A DNA stretch of 40,336 nucleotides, from contig CALXJM010000003.1 in assembly GCA_944388625.1 (NCBI GenBank), positions 1 through 40,336 on the forward strand. The letters run 5' to 3'. Below the pieces are notes generated by a model, which searched no databases, was not told where the DNA came from, and saw nothing but the letters and a program-made list of their open reading frames with translations. Every line of letters starts with the position of its first letter. Within the stretch, counting starts at the first letter, position 1. The position numbers and the translations under genes were made by a program. This stretch comes from an uncultured Clostridia bacterium. Lineage in GTDB: Bacteria; Bacillota; Clostridia; TANB77; CAG-508. Below are positions 32,726 to 40,288 of this stretch, piece after piece.

Positions 32726-32921
32726 ATAAATCCTCCTCTGCTTTAACTGTAGGTTATAGTATAATATATGCTGTATTTTCCTTCCTGCTACAACTTTTGT
32801 TAAAAATTGTCGATTATTTTTGTAAAAATATTATTGCTAAAATTTTAGTTCATATAATAAGTCTTAACAGTATAAGAATTTTCCTATACAATAATTAAAT
32901 AGAGAAAATCAAAGGTTTCCT

Positions 32922-33704
32922 CTATTTAATAAAGAATATAACTATTGTTAAAACTCCTATAATCACTCTATAAATGGCAAATATTTTAAAGCTTCCTTTT
33001 TTTAAATATTCGAGTAAAAATTTTATAACTAAAATTCCTACTAAAAAACTTGCTAATATCCCTATAAAAAATGGTAAATTAAAAACAAAATCTTTACACT
33101 TAAAAATTGTTGCAGCTAGTACAATAGGCGCAGATAGCATAAATGAATATTTTGCAGTAGCTTCTCTTTTTACTCCTAATAATCTTCCTGTTGTCATAGT
33201 AATGCCTGATCGTGACACTCCCGGAATGAATGCCAAGCTTTGTGATAATCCAATAATAAATGTTTGTTTAAAGTTTAAATCTTTGTAATTAGTTTCTGAT
33301 TTTGCTTTCTGGTCTACTACATAAAGTATAATTCCCATAACGATTAAGCAAATTGCAATAACAATAGGTTGTGTTAATAAATTGTCTGCAAAATAATCTA
33401 GTAAAAAACCTATGATTCCACCAGGAATAGTAGCAATAACTATGTACCAAAACATTTTTCCTTCAAAGCTTTTTTCTTTTTTTACTGCTTGTTTATATCC
33501 ACCAACAATTAATTGTATCCAATCTTTAAAAAAGAAAATTCCTATTGCAAGTAAAGTTCCAAAGTGCAATGCTACATCAAAATATTCTGGTATATTCCAA
33601 TTAAATGCCCATGGAATTAAAAATAGATGAGCAGAGCTAGAAATAGGGAGTAATTCGGTTAATCCCTGTACAATTCCTAATATAATTGCTTGTAATATTG
33701 TCAC
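32922..33704 (-). CDS. uppP: Undecaprenyl-diphosphatase UppP (BacA)
   Basis: Polytopic membrane enzyme of 260 residues that recycles the cell-wall lipid carrier by removing one phosphate from undecaprenyl diphosphate. Both active-site motifs are present: GIVQGLTELLPISSSAHL at the N-terminus and PGVSRSGITMTTGRLLG in the middle. About eight hydrophobic segments. GTG start eight bases behind GGAGG. It follows the TPR gene by 73 bases; together with PBP and FemAB it supports wall synthesis. Confidence 0.95.
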   Translation of the reverse strand: MTILQAIILGIVQGLTELLPISSSAHLFLIPWAFNWNIPEYFDVALHFGTLLAIGIFFFKDWIQLIVGGYKQAVKKEKSFEGKMFWYIVIATIPGGIIGFLLDYFADNLLTQPIVIAICLIVMGIILYVVDQKAKSETNYKDLNFKQTFIIGLSQSLAFIPGVSRSGITMTTGRLLGVKREATAKYSFMLSAPIVLAATIFKCKDFVFNLPFFIGILASFLVGILVIKFLLEYLKKGSFKIFAIYRVIIGVLTIVIFFIK

Positions 33705-33777
33705 TTTTCGTTCCTCCTTTGCTTTTTACATTTTATTTTTCTTTTGTTTATTTTATACTTTGTTTTACAATTAAAAA

Positions 33778-34989
33778 TTAATTTTTCTCCCTGTCTTTAG
33801 TTTCTTCTTTCTCTTTTTCCACATTTATTTTTACTTTTGGTTCATCTGTAATGCCTTTTACCCCCATGCTCTCAATAAGTTTAAACGTTTCTTCTAAGTG
33901 TTTTTCTACTTTCGTTTCTTTTTGGCTTTCCTCTATTACAAGTTCTTTCTCTGTTTGTATAGGTAAAACAATATATTTTCGTATAGGAATAAATATAGGC
34001 TCTTCTTCTGATTTTTTATAAAATTTTCTATCTAATTCAATTGCTTTATTTAAAAATATAATTGCTTTTTCTTTCTCTTTTTTCATCATATAAATTTTGG
34101 ATAATTGAAAATATGATTTTGCATCAATTTCTTCGCTTCCTAAGCTTTTTGTAAAATATTCTTCTGCCTTTTCTATATCATGATATATTAAATTAATTTG
34201 CCCTAATGTATAGTAAGCATTGTAGAATAAATGATTAATTGTAGCAGCCTTTTCATAACATATTTTTGCATTTTGAAAATCATTTAACAATGTATAGCTT
34301 ATGCCTAGGTTATAATATAAGTTATAGTCATTTGGATAATATTTAAGTGCTGATGTATATATGTTAATTGCTTCTTTATAGTTTTCTCCTTCAATCAATA
34401 TATCACCCAATAATATAGTTGCATCATAATAATCTGGCTTGCTCTTCAATAAATTATTTAATATTGTCGTTGCTTCTTCTTTTTGCCCTAATTGAAATAA
34501 CAAATCTCCAATTTTATAATACGAAAGATAATCTGTCTTGTTTATGTCTACAGTCTTTACATATTCATCAATTGCCTTTCGCATTCCGCCTTCTTTTTCA
34601 TATATGTGTGCAAGCAATTTATGTGCTTCGTAACTTTCAGGATATTTATTAATGATATTTAGTAAATATTTTTTAGCTCTCTTATTGTTTTTTAGTAATA
34701 GACATATTTTTGCAAGCATTCTATTTTTAATTTCTAAAAATGGAATTTGCTTTTTTTCCATAGAAATAACAGCAATTGGCAAAAAAATAGCAGCTATATA
34801 CATTACAAGCTTGCTTGGTATACTTGTAAAAGTTTCAAATATAATTTCTAAGAAATTAATAGTGATTCCAAAGGCTTGAAGCAATAGTAATGCAATATAA
34901 CTAGTATCGTTTCTGCGAATCATCAAAAAGAATATATATATAAATAAAAATAAAGCTAAAATACTAAAAATAACTTTTTCAGCAATCAT
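33778..34989 (-). CDS. Membrane-anchored TPR protein
   Basis: Protein of 403 residues. Two N-terminal membrane segments (about 4-22 and 28-78 in parts), then TPR repeats from about residue 100 to 340 (AKKYLLNIINKYPESYEAHKLLAHIYEKEG, YYKIGDLLFQLGQKEEATTILNNLLKSKPDYYDATILLGDIL, NLGISYTLLNDFQNAKICYEKAATINHLFYNAYYTLGQI). The C-terminus is highly charged. TPR units bind proteins; the partner is unknown. It lies 25 bases behind ppa. Start ATG follows AGGGATAGTGC. Confidence 0.85.
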   Translation of the reverse strand: MIAEKVIFSILALFLFIYIFFLMIRRNDTSYIALLLLQAFGITINFLEIIFETFTSIPSKLVMYIAAIFLPIAVISMEKKQIPFLEIKNRMLAKICLLLKNNKRAKKYLLNIINKYPESYEAHKLLAHIYEKEGGMRKAIDEYVKTVDINKTDYLSYYKIGDLLFQLGQKEEATTILNNLLKSKPDYYDATILLGDILIEGENYKEAINIYTSALKYYPNDYNLYYNLGISYTLLNDFQNAKICYEKAATINHLFYNAYYTLGQINLIYHDIEKAEEYFTKSLGSEEIDAKSYFQLSKIYMMKKEKEKAIIFLNKAIELDRKFYKKSEEEPIFIPIRKYIVLPIQTEKELVIEESQKETKVEKHLEETFKLIESMGVKGITDEPKVKINVEKEKEETKDREKN

Positions 34990-35014
34990 GCACTATCCCT
35001 TTCATTTTATTTCT

Positions 35015-35545
35015 TTAATTTTCAAATTTTTCTTTATATTTTTTTATGCATTTATCAATAATTTCTTCTGCAACTTCTCTTCCATTAATTTCTTCTATTA
35101 CTGTTTCTTTACCTTCTAACTGTTTATAAACTTCAAAAAAATGTTTAATTTCGTCAGCAATATGTTTTGGTAGTTCAGATAAGTCATGATAGCAATTTAA
35201 GAAAGGATCTTGCTTTGAAATTGCAATGATTTTTTCATCCTCCTCGTCTCCATCAATCATTTTTATAACTCCTATTGGATAGCAATCTACTAGTGTTAAA
35301 GAAACAATTTTTTCTTGACATAATACTAATACATCTAACGGATCCTTGTCATCTGCATATGTTCTTGGAATAAAACCATAGTTAGCTGGATAATGTGTAG
35401 CTGTATATAATACTCTATCTAGTTTTAGCATTCCAGTTTCTTTGTCTAATTCGTACTTGTTTTTTCCTCCTTTGCTTATTTCTATTACGGCAACAAAATT
35501 GTCTTTTTGAATCCTTTCTCCGTTGATATCATGCCATATGTTCAT
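35015..35545 (-). CDS. ppa: Soluble inorganic pyrophosphatase (family I)
   Basis: Family I pyrophosphatase of 176 residues, hydrolysing the diphosphate released in biosynthesis. The active site is intact: EISKGGKNKYELDKETG, YPANYGFIPRTYADDKDPLDVLVL (Asp ligands for Mg), MIDGDEEDEKIIAI and FFEVYKQLEGK. Promoter TTGTTA-17-TAAAAT is upstream; the ribosome site is weak (AGAAAGAAGATG). First gene of a probable ppa-TPR-uppP transcript. Confidence 0.96.
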   Translation of the reverse strand: MNIWHDINGERIQKDNFVAVIEISKGGKNKYELDKETGMLKLDRVLYTATHYPANYGFIPRTYADDKDPLDVLVLCQEKIVSLTLVDCYPIGVIKMIDGDEEDEKIIAISKQDPFLNCYHDLSELPKHIADEIKHFFEVYKQLEGKETVIEEINGREVAEEIIDKCIKKYKEKFEN

Positions 35546-35578
35546 TTAATCATCTTCTTTCTATAATTTAATATATCT

Positions 35579-35607
35579 ATTTTACGATATTTCTTACAAT
35601 TTAACAA
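35579..35607 (-). promoter_or_regulatory. Sigma-A promoter of ppa
   Basis: On minus: TTGTTA (35607-35602), 17-base spacer, TAAAAT (35584-35579). Confidence 0.55.
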
Positions 35608-35666
35608 GTATAATTTCTAAATTTGTGAAATATTTTTAATTTTTGGGACAAAATATAAAAAAATAG

Positions 35667-35696
35667 TTGACAAATACTACTTATATAGAGTAAAAT
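35667..35696 (+). promoter_or_regulatory. Strong sigma-A promoter of the tRNA operon
   Basis: TTGACA (35667-35672), 18-base spacer, TAAAAT (35691-35696), ten bases before the tRNA-His processing region. Confidence 0.75.
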
Positions 35697-35712
35697 GTAT
35701 TGGTAATGTTAT

Positions 35713-35790
35713 GGTGGATGTAGCTCAGTTGGTTAGAGCGCTAGTTTGTGGCACTAGAGGCCGTGGGTTCGAGTCCCATCTTCCACCCCA
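35713..35790 (+). tRNA. tRNA-His (GTG)
   Basis: Full cloverleaf with an encoded extra G at position -1 facing C73, the tRNA-His identity pair. D arm GCTC/GAGC, anticodon stem CTAGT/ACTAG with loop TTGTGGC (anticodon GTG), T arm GTGGG/CCCAT, encoded CCA. One acceptor-stem mismatch: T6 against T67. Confidence 0.95.
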
Positions 35791-35815
35791 TTACTATAAT
35801 GCAAATTTTATATTT

Positions 35816-35891
35816 TGGGGTGTAGCCAAGCGGTAAGGCACTAGACTTTGACTCTAGCATTTCGGCGGTTCGAATCCTCCCACCCCAGCCA
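35816..35891 (+). tRNA. tRNA-Gln (TTG)
   Basis: Acceptor TGGGGTG/CACCCCA, D arm GCC/GGC, anticodon stem CTAGA/TCTAG with loop CTTTGAC (anticodon TTG), T loop TTCGAAT, G73 and encoded CCA. The T stem GGCGG/CCTCC has one C-T mismatch at 51/63. Second gene of the tRNA transcript. Confidence 0.95.
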
Positions 35892-35895
35892 TTTA

Positions 35896-35940
35896 AAAAA
35901 CAAGCACAAGTATTATTAATTTAATCTTGTGCTTGTTTTT
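35896..35940. terminator. tRNA operon terminator
   Basis: A stem of about 15 bases, AAAACAAGCACAAG with CTTGTGCTTGTTTT, followed by T's on plus; A-rich flank on the other side makes it two-way. It starts four bases after the tRNA-Gln CCA. Confidence 0.85.
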
Positions 35941-35946
35941 TATATT

Positions 35947-35992
35947 CTATTATGCATAAAAGACTAGTTTCCTAGTCTTTTATGCATAATAG
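35947..35992. repeat. Perfect 21-base inverted repeat overlapping a stop codon
   Basis: Arms 35947-35967 and 35972-35992 are exact complements (CTATTATGCATAAAAGACTA plus G) around a TTTC loop. The last five codons of the 45-residue gene lie in the right arm. No T tract follows on either side. Confidence 0.85.
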
Positions 35993-36117
35993 GCATCTGT
36001 TGCACCTAATATGTAGATTTTGATTGCTAGTTCTGGATTTTTATTTATAATTTTTCTTTCTTGTGGTGTGAATATTTTTTCGTTTTCTCTCAATCTTTCC
36101 AAAATCAGGTTTTCCAT
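35980..36117 (-). CDS. Unrecognised 45-residue protein with Spo0A-box promoter
   Basis: Small soluble protein starting MENLILERLRENEKIFTPQE and ending IYILGATDAYYA, likely two or three helices. I do not know the family for certain; short Clostridial proteins of similar look exist. An AGGAG site lies 13 bases before ATG, somewhat far. Promoter TTGAAA-17-TATAAT lies at 36184-36212, with a TGTCGAA box five bases above the -35, as in Spo0A-activated promoters. The stop lies inside a perfect inverted repeat. It is the only gene between the tRNA operon and sortase. Confidence 0.65.
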   Translation of the reverse strand: MENLILERLRENEKIFTPQERKIINKNPELAIKIYILGATDAYYA

Positions 36118-36183
36118 AATTAATATAATACTCCTACTTATAGTGTTGCCAGATTGATTTTAATATAATATTCCTTGCTTTGC

Positions 36184-36212
36184 ATTATACATCTATCGTA
36201 AATTTTTTTCAA
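36184..36212 (-). promoter_or_regulatory. Promoter of the 45-residue gene
   Basis: On minus: TTGAAA (36212-36207), 17-base spacer, TATAAT (36189-36184). Start near 36177, leader about 60 bases. Confidence 0.65.
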
Positions 36213-36217
36213 CCTTT

Positions 36218-36224
36218 TTCGACA
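36218..36224 (-). promoter_or_regulatory. Spo0A box next to the -35 element
   Basis: TGTCGAA on minus, an exact match to the core TGNCGAA, five bases upstream of the -35 box of the 45-residue gene. Spo0A-activated sigma-A promoters carry the box at about this place. Confidence 0.6.
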
Positions 36225-36375
36225 CTTTTGTTTTTATTTTTTTATTTTTTATTTTTTTAACTAGTTTTATAATTAGTTAAATTAATGCAAGTTATTAATT
36301 TCAATATCTTTGTGATATTTATTTTAAGATTCATTTTCCTTATTTTTCCACTCTGTTTTTCCATATCATGGGATA

Positions 36376-36417
36376 TTTGTCGAATTTTGTTTTGACTTTT
36401 TTACATTTTTCGACAAA
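36376..36417. promoter_or_regulatory. Two inverted perfect Spo0A boxes
   Basis: TTTGTCGAA at 36376-36384 (plus) and TTCGACAAA at 36409-36417 (minus box) are exact complements with 24 bases between. Each matches the Spo0A box including its flank. Confidence 0.6.
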
Positions 36418-36455
36418 CTACTTAATAAGAAAAGTGTGAGCTATTGAAAACAAAC

Positions 36456-36485
36456 AAAAAAGACTCCAATTCATGAAGTCTTTTT
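36456..36485 (-). terminator. Terminator of the sortase gene
   Basis: Stem AAAAAGACTCC (36456-36466) with GAAGTCTTTTT (36475-36485) and one G-T pair, then TTTTTTG on minus; 14 bases beyond the sortase stop. Confidence 0.8.
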
Positions 36486-36499
36486 GCTAAATACTTTAT

Positions 36500-37201
36500 T
36501 TATTGTTCTCTTGCAAATATTACCAACCTGGTACTTGCATCTTCAGTACAAGTTGTCAAAGAAATTTCTCTTGCCCCATTAGTTTCTCTATTCAAATAAC
36601 TTGAATCGCTTTCAGAAAGAATTTGAGTTTGATATATCTTATATGTAATTTTTCTTCCGGATGTGTCGGTAATATATATCAAGTCTCCTTCTTTTAATTT
36701 ACTGTTATTTGAAAAGAAAGTTCCATTTCTATAATTATGTCCTGCTATTGTGGTATTCCTTCTTTGATTTAAAATTGGCTCTCCATTTTCCGATGTTGTT
36801 GGATATACTAATACAGTAGCAATTTCAAGCGACCTTTTTGTAATTTTATCCACAATTGGATAATGTATTCCAGTAGCTGGTATTTCAATGGTTCCTACAA
36901 CGACATATCCCTCATATGTAATAGTTGAACTGCTTCCATTATTTCCACCAGATATAATTGTATTTTGTATTTGTTCATATGGATTTTGTACATTTCCAAT
37001 TATAGTATTTTCTGTTACATTTTCATCTTCTTCATCATTATTTCCTTGATTTTCAAATTGGTTAATAATTTCCTCTGATTTTTTTTCTATATAATATTTT
37101 TGATACATATCATATCCAAAAAATCCAAGAAGTACAATAATAGCAATAATAGCAATAACCAATATAACTGTTAAAAAGGTACCATATTTACTATTAAACA
37201 T
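36500..37201 (-). CDS. Sortase family transpeptidase
   Basis: Membrane-anchored sortase of 233 residues. N-terminal signal anchor (about 8-30), a linker rich in Asn, Glu and Gly to about 95, then the catalytic domain: TIAGHNYRNGTFF with the active His, SLTTCTED with the Cys and STRLVIFAREQ with the Arg at the very end. Sortases join surface proteins to peptidoglycan or assemble pili or spore-surface proteins. No LPXTG-like substrate is encoded in the window. It resembles class D more than A or B, but that is not certain. A possible extended -10 promoter (TGTTATAAT, 37247-37239) is upstream. Confidence 0.9.
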   Translation of the reverse strand: MFNSKYGTFLTVILVIAIIAIIVLLGFFGYDMYQKYYIEKKSEEIINQFENQGNNDEEDENVTENTIIGNVQNPYEQIQNTIISGGNNGSSSTITYEGYVVVGTIEIPATGIHYPIVDKITKRSLEIATVLVYPTTSENGEPILNQRRNTTIAGHNYRNGTFFSNNSKLKEGDLIYITDTSGRKITYKIYQTQILSESDSSYLNRETNGAREISLTTCTEDASTRLVIFAREQ

Positions 37202-37238
37202 ATTCTTCTCCTCCTTAGTTTTTTTATATACTATTTAT

Positions 37239-37247
37239 ATTATAACA
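37239..37247 (-). promoter_or_regulatory. Extended -10 promoter of the sortase gene
   Basis: On minus: TGT-TATAAT, an extended -10 box, without a clear -35. About 35 bases before ATG. Confidence 0.4.
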
Positions 37248-37304
37248 TATTTTTTGCAAATTTCATACCTTTTTAACATTTTTCTTGGATATTTTCCAAT
37301 TAAA

Positions 37305-37337
37305 TAAGCACACTTATTATTGTATTAAGTGTGCTTA
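37305..37337 (-). terminator. Hairpin after the HIT gene
   Basis: Perfect 12-base stem, TAAGCACACTTA (37305-37316) with TAAGTGTGCTTA (37326-37337). The following bases on minus (TTTAATT) are T-rich but not a clean run. Confidence 0.65.
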
Positions 37338-37352
37338 CATAATTTATATTTT

Positions 37353-37700
37353 TTATCCAACTATTTTATCGCCTAGTCTTTTACCCCCCAAAATATGAAA
37401 ATGAATATGTTTTACTTCTTGTCCTCCATTTTCTCCACAATTTGCAATAACGCGAAAGCCATTTTCAGAAATCCCCATCTTTTCTGCTACTTTATTTATA
37501 ACTGTATATATCTTTCCAATAAGCATTTCATCTTCTGTTGTAATATCTGTTAATTTTTCAATATGTTTTTTGGGAATAACTAGTATATGTACTGGTGCTG
37601 CTGGATTAATATCTTTAAACGCCATAATTTCTTCATCTTCATATACAATTTCTGCTGGTATTTCTTTTTTTATAATTTTACAAAATACACAATTTTCCAT
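37353..37700 (-). CDS. HIT-family nucleotide hydrolase
   Basis: Histidine-triad protein of 115 residues (Hint/HinT type). CVFCKIIKKEIPAEIVYEDEE with a CxxC start, FKDINPAAPVHILVIPKKHI and the triad HIHFHILGG near the C-terminus. Such enzymes hydrolyse AMP-lysine-like phosphoramidates and aminoacyl adenylates; a place 24 bases behind alaS, an enzyme that makes alanyl-AMP, fits that role. ATG behind AGGTAGGATAGA. Terminator at 37305. Confidence 0.94.
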   Translation of the reverse strand: MENCVFCKIIKKEIPAEIVYEDEEIMAFKDINPAAPVHILVIPKKHIEKLTDITTEDEMLIGKIYTVINKVAEKMGISENGFRVIANCGENGGQEVKHIHFHILGGKRLGDKIVG

Positions 37701-37724
37701 TCTATCCTACCTTTCTATTATGCA

Positions 37725-39482
37725 CTACTTTACAAGTATGGCTTTAATTCGTCTAACTCCTGCTGAACTTGCTTCTTCTTTTTTTATAATAAACTTACCT
37801 AGTTCTGCTGTATGTGATACATGTGGTCCTCCACATATTTCTTTACTAAAGTCTCCAATAGTATATACTTTAACTTTCTCACCATATTTATTTTCAAATA
37901 AGCCTATTGCTCCGGATTTTTTCGCTTCTTCTAAAGACATTTCTTCACATGTTACTAGTAAATCTCGTTGAATTTGCTCGTTTACAATATCTTCTACCTT
38001 CTTTAGTTCATCTTTGGTCATTTTTTGTGGGTGTGAAAAGTCAAATCTTAATCTTTCAGCTGTTATGTTTGAGCCTTTTTGTGCTACATGGTCGCCTAAC
38101 ACAATTTTCAATGCTTTATGCAAAAGATGTGTAGCAGTATGATATGCTATGGTAGTTTCGTTTTGCTCAGCAAGTCCTCCTTTAAATTTTTGTTCTGAAC
38201 CTAATCTAGATTTTTCCTGGTGCTCCTTAAACAATTTTTCAAATTCTTCTTCATCAACTTTTAGATTTTGTTCTTGAGCCAATTCTTTGGAAACTTCTGG
38301 CGGGAATCCATATGTTTCATATAAGTTGAAAATATCTTTCCCTGGTATTGTATTTTGGTTATTTTTCATGATTTGAGTTGCTATTTTATTAAATTCACGT
38401 TCTCCATTAATTAAGGTTTTCGTGAATTTATCTTTTTCTTCTAAAATAATTTGTTTAATTGTTTCTTTTTTCTCTTCTAATTCTGGATACATATTCTTTA
38501 GGTTTTCGATATTTAAATCGATTAATATTTCTAATTTTGATAAATCAATTTCTAACTTATTTAAATGTCTTGTCATTCTTCTTATAATTCTTCTTAATAT
38601 ATATCCCCTATCAATATTGCTTGGTCTACCACCATCTGCAATAATCATCATACTAGCTCTTAAATGTTCTGCTACAATTCTTCTGCTATTAATGTTGTCA
38701 CTTTTAGCAAGTTTTTTTAATTCATCCATAATTGGTTTAAATAATTCAGTATCATATGGTGTTTCTTTGCCTTGTAATAGCATAGTCATTCGTTCTAATC
38801 CTAATCCAGTGTCTACATTCTGTTGTTTTAATTTAGTGTAAGTACCATCTTCATGTTTATAATATTCCATGAAAACATTATTCCATATCTCTACATATTT
38901 TCCGCAATCACAAGATGGATCACAATGTTCTGAACAAGCAGGTTTACCTGTATCATAAAACATTTCTGTATCTGGTCCACATGGACCTTCTGTTCCAGCA
39001 ATCCACCAGTTATTATCTTTTCCGAAAAAATAAATTTTTTCTTTTGGTAGTCCTGCTTCCTCCCAACATTTGGCTGTTTCTATATCTCTTGGTGCATCTT
39101 TGTCTCCGGCAAAGCAAGTAACTGATAATTTTTCAATTGGAATATTTAATTCTTTTGTCAGAAATTCAAAACTCATTTTTACGGCTTCTTCTTTAAAATA
39201 ATCTCCTAGAGACCAATTTCCTAGCATTTCAAAAAAAGTTAAATGCCTATTATCTCCTACTTCATCAAGGTCTACCGTTCTTAAACATTTTTGATAATCA
39301 GTTAATCGTTTTCCTTCTGGATGTTTTTCACCTAAAAGATATGGTACTAATGGATGCATTCCTGCTGTTGTAAATAAAACAGATGGATCATTTTCAGGAA
39401 TTAAAGGAGCACTTGGAATAATTTTGTGACCATGTCTTTCAAAAAATTTTAAGTATTTTTCCCTTATTTCTATAGCTTTCAT
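37725..39482 (-). CDS. alaS: Alanyl-tRNA synthetase, short form without C-Ala domain
   Basis: AlaRS of 585 residues; the common bacterial form has about 870. Class II aminoacylation core (FFEMLGNWSLGDYFKEEA, GPCGPDTEMFYD, DTGLGLERM), the tRNA-recognition helices, and the editing domain with HxxxH (448-452, HTATH) and CGGPH (550-554). It stops right after the editing domain (SSAGVRRIKAI), so the DHHA1/C-Ala part is absent, without sign of frameshift. A four-Cys insert lies at 183-193 (CSEHCDPSCDC). Wording such as LFTTAGMHPLVPYLLG recalls AlaRS of CPR bacteria. No T-box is visible upstream. AGGAG precedes ATG. Confidence 0.93.
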   Translation of the reverse strand: MKAIEIREKYLKFFERHGHKIIPSAPLIPENDPSVLFTTAGMHPLVPYLLGEKHPEGKRLTDYQKCLRTVDLDEVGDNRHLTFFEMLGNWSLGDYFKEEAVKMSFEFLTKELNIPIEKLSVTCFAGDKDAPRDIETAKCWEEAGLPKEKIYFFGKDNNWWIAGTEGPCGPDTEMFYDTGKPACSEHCDPSCDCGKYVEIWNNVFMEYYKHEDGTYTKLKQQNVDTGLGLERMTMLLQGKETPYDTELFKPIMDELKKLAKSDNINSRRIVAEHLRASMMIIADGGRPSNIDRGYILRRIIRRMTRHLNKLEIDLSKLEILIDLNIENLKNMYPELEEKKETIKQIILEEKDKFTKTLINGEREFNKIATQIMKNNQNTIPGKDIFNLYETYGFPPEVSKELAQEQNLKVDEEEFEKLFKEHQEKSRLGSEQKFKGGLAEQNETTIAYHTATHLLHKALKIVLGDHVAQKGSNITAERLRFDFSHPQKMTKDELKKVEDIVNEQIQRDLLVTCEEMSLEEAKKSGAIGLFENKYGEKVKVYTIGDFSKEICGGPHVSHTAELGKFIIKKEEASSAGVRRIKAILVK

Positions 39483-39518
39483 TTTGCTTTCTCCTATCTC
39501 TTTTTAAATTCGGATTAA

Positions 39519-39547
39519 ATTATATTACAATATATAAAAAAAAGCAA
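39519..39547 (-). promoter_or_regulatory. Sigma-A promoter of alaS
   Basis: On minus: TTGCTT (39547-39542), 17-base spacer, TATAAT (39524-39519); start near 39512, about 30 bases before ATG. The short leader leaves no room for a T-box. Confidence 0.6.
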
Positions 39548-39642
39548 GTCTTCAGTATCTACAAATATTAGGACTTAATCCTCTTTACTGTAAGCAAGAA
39601 TCTTTGGCTTAAAATTTAAACTCCTTTTTCTATGCAAAAAAT

Positions 39643-39670
39643 AGTAGGGGAACAATAAATTCCTCTACCT
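39643..39670 (-). terminator. Terminator of spoVT
   Basis: Stem AGTAGGGGAA (39643-39652) with TTCCTCTACCT (39660-39670), containing one mismatch or G-T pair, then ATTTTTT on minus. Confidence 0.75.
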
Positions 39671-39699
39671 TTTTTTAATCTACTTTTCTTATTTTTCTT

Positions 39700-40254
39700 T
39701 TATACTTCCATTTGACTTCCTAGAAATCCAGCTGCAGAACCTGCTACTTTTAACTCCGTTTCTCCCATTTTTGTATTTTGATCTTTAGATAAAAGTATAA
39801 CTGTTCCAATGGCATCTCCCTCTGATATAATAGGGTATATAATTTGTGCATTATACTTTTTTTCTTTGTTATCATTTTGCGTAATAGGTAAAGCTATTTC
39901 GTTATTTTCATGACTTGTATAAGCTTCTTTGTTTTCCATTACACTTTCCACTTCTGGGCTTAATGCTTGCTCTAGATATTCTTTTTTAGAACCTCCTGCT
40001 ACAGCTATAATAGTGTCTTTATCTGTAATACAGGCGATATGTCCTGTTGTTTTAGCCAAAGTTTCTGCATAACCTGTCGCAAATTCTGATAATTCTCCTA
40101 TTGGTGAATATTTTTTTAATATTACCTGTCCTTCTCTATCTGTAAAAATTTCTAAGGGATCCCCTTCTTTTATATGCAATGTTTTTCTTATTTCTTTTGG
40201 TATAACGATTCTACCCAGGTCGTCAATTCTTCTAACTACTCCTGTTGCTTTCAA
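39700..40254 (-). CDS. spoVT: Stage V sporulation protein T
   Basis: Sporulation regulator of 184 residues. AbrB-type swapped-hairpin DNA-binding domain at 1-52 (MKATGVVRRIDDLGRIVIPK, EGDPLEIFTDREGQVILKKY), then a GAF domain (about 57-180) ending GSAAGFLGSQMEV. In Bacillus it tunes sigma-G genes in the forespore. TTG start seven bases behind GGAGGG. A sigma-G-like promoter is upstream. Its presence indicates that the organism forms spores or did so recently. Confidence 0.95.
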   Translation of the reverse strand: MKATGVVRRIDDLGRIVIPKEIRKTLHIKEGDPLEIFTDREGQVILKKYSPIGELSEFATGYAETLAKTTGHIACITDKDTIIAVAGGSKKEYLEQALSPEVESVMENKEAYTSHENNEIALPITQNDNKEKKYNAQIIYPIISEGDAIGTVILLSKDQNTKMGETELKVAGSAAGFLGSQMEV

Positions 40255-40288
40255 TTTTTTCCCTCCTTTAATAATTTATGTCTACCAT

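Larger units (their letters stand above)
36118..36455. other. Long regulatory intergenic region with Spo0A boxes
   Basis: No ORF with a ribosome site is seen on either strand. The stretch holds the promoter at 36184-36212, three Spo0A-like boxes and an inverted repeat TTAACTA/TAGTTAA near 36256-36279. It is the leader and upstream region of the 45-residue gene. Confidence 0.6.

Noticed and set aside
32805-32825. Spo0A box TTGTCGAT upstream of the Cys-rich membrane gene
   Set aside because: It deviates from TGNCGAA in the last bases and has no promoter in matching position.
37725-39482. alaS as a pseudogene truncated by a stop
   Set aside because: The reading ends at a natural domain boundary, all active-site and editing residues are present, and the downstream HIT gene follows after 24 bases with no leftover C-Ala coding sequence.
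39483-39699. Possible T-box riboswitch upstream of alaS
   Set aside because: No AGGGTGGNACCGCG-like motif is seen, and the predicted leader is only about 30 bases.
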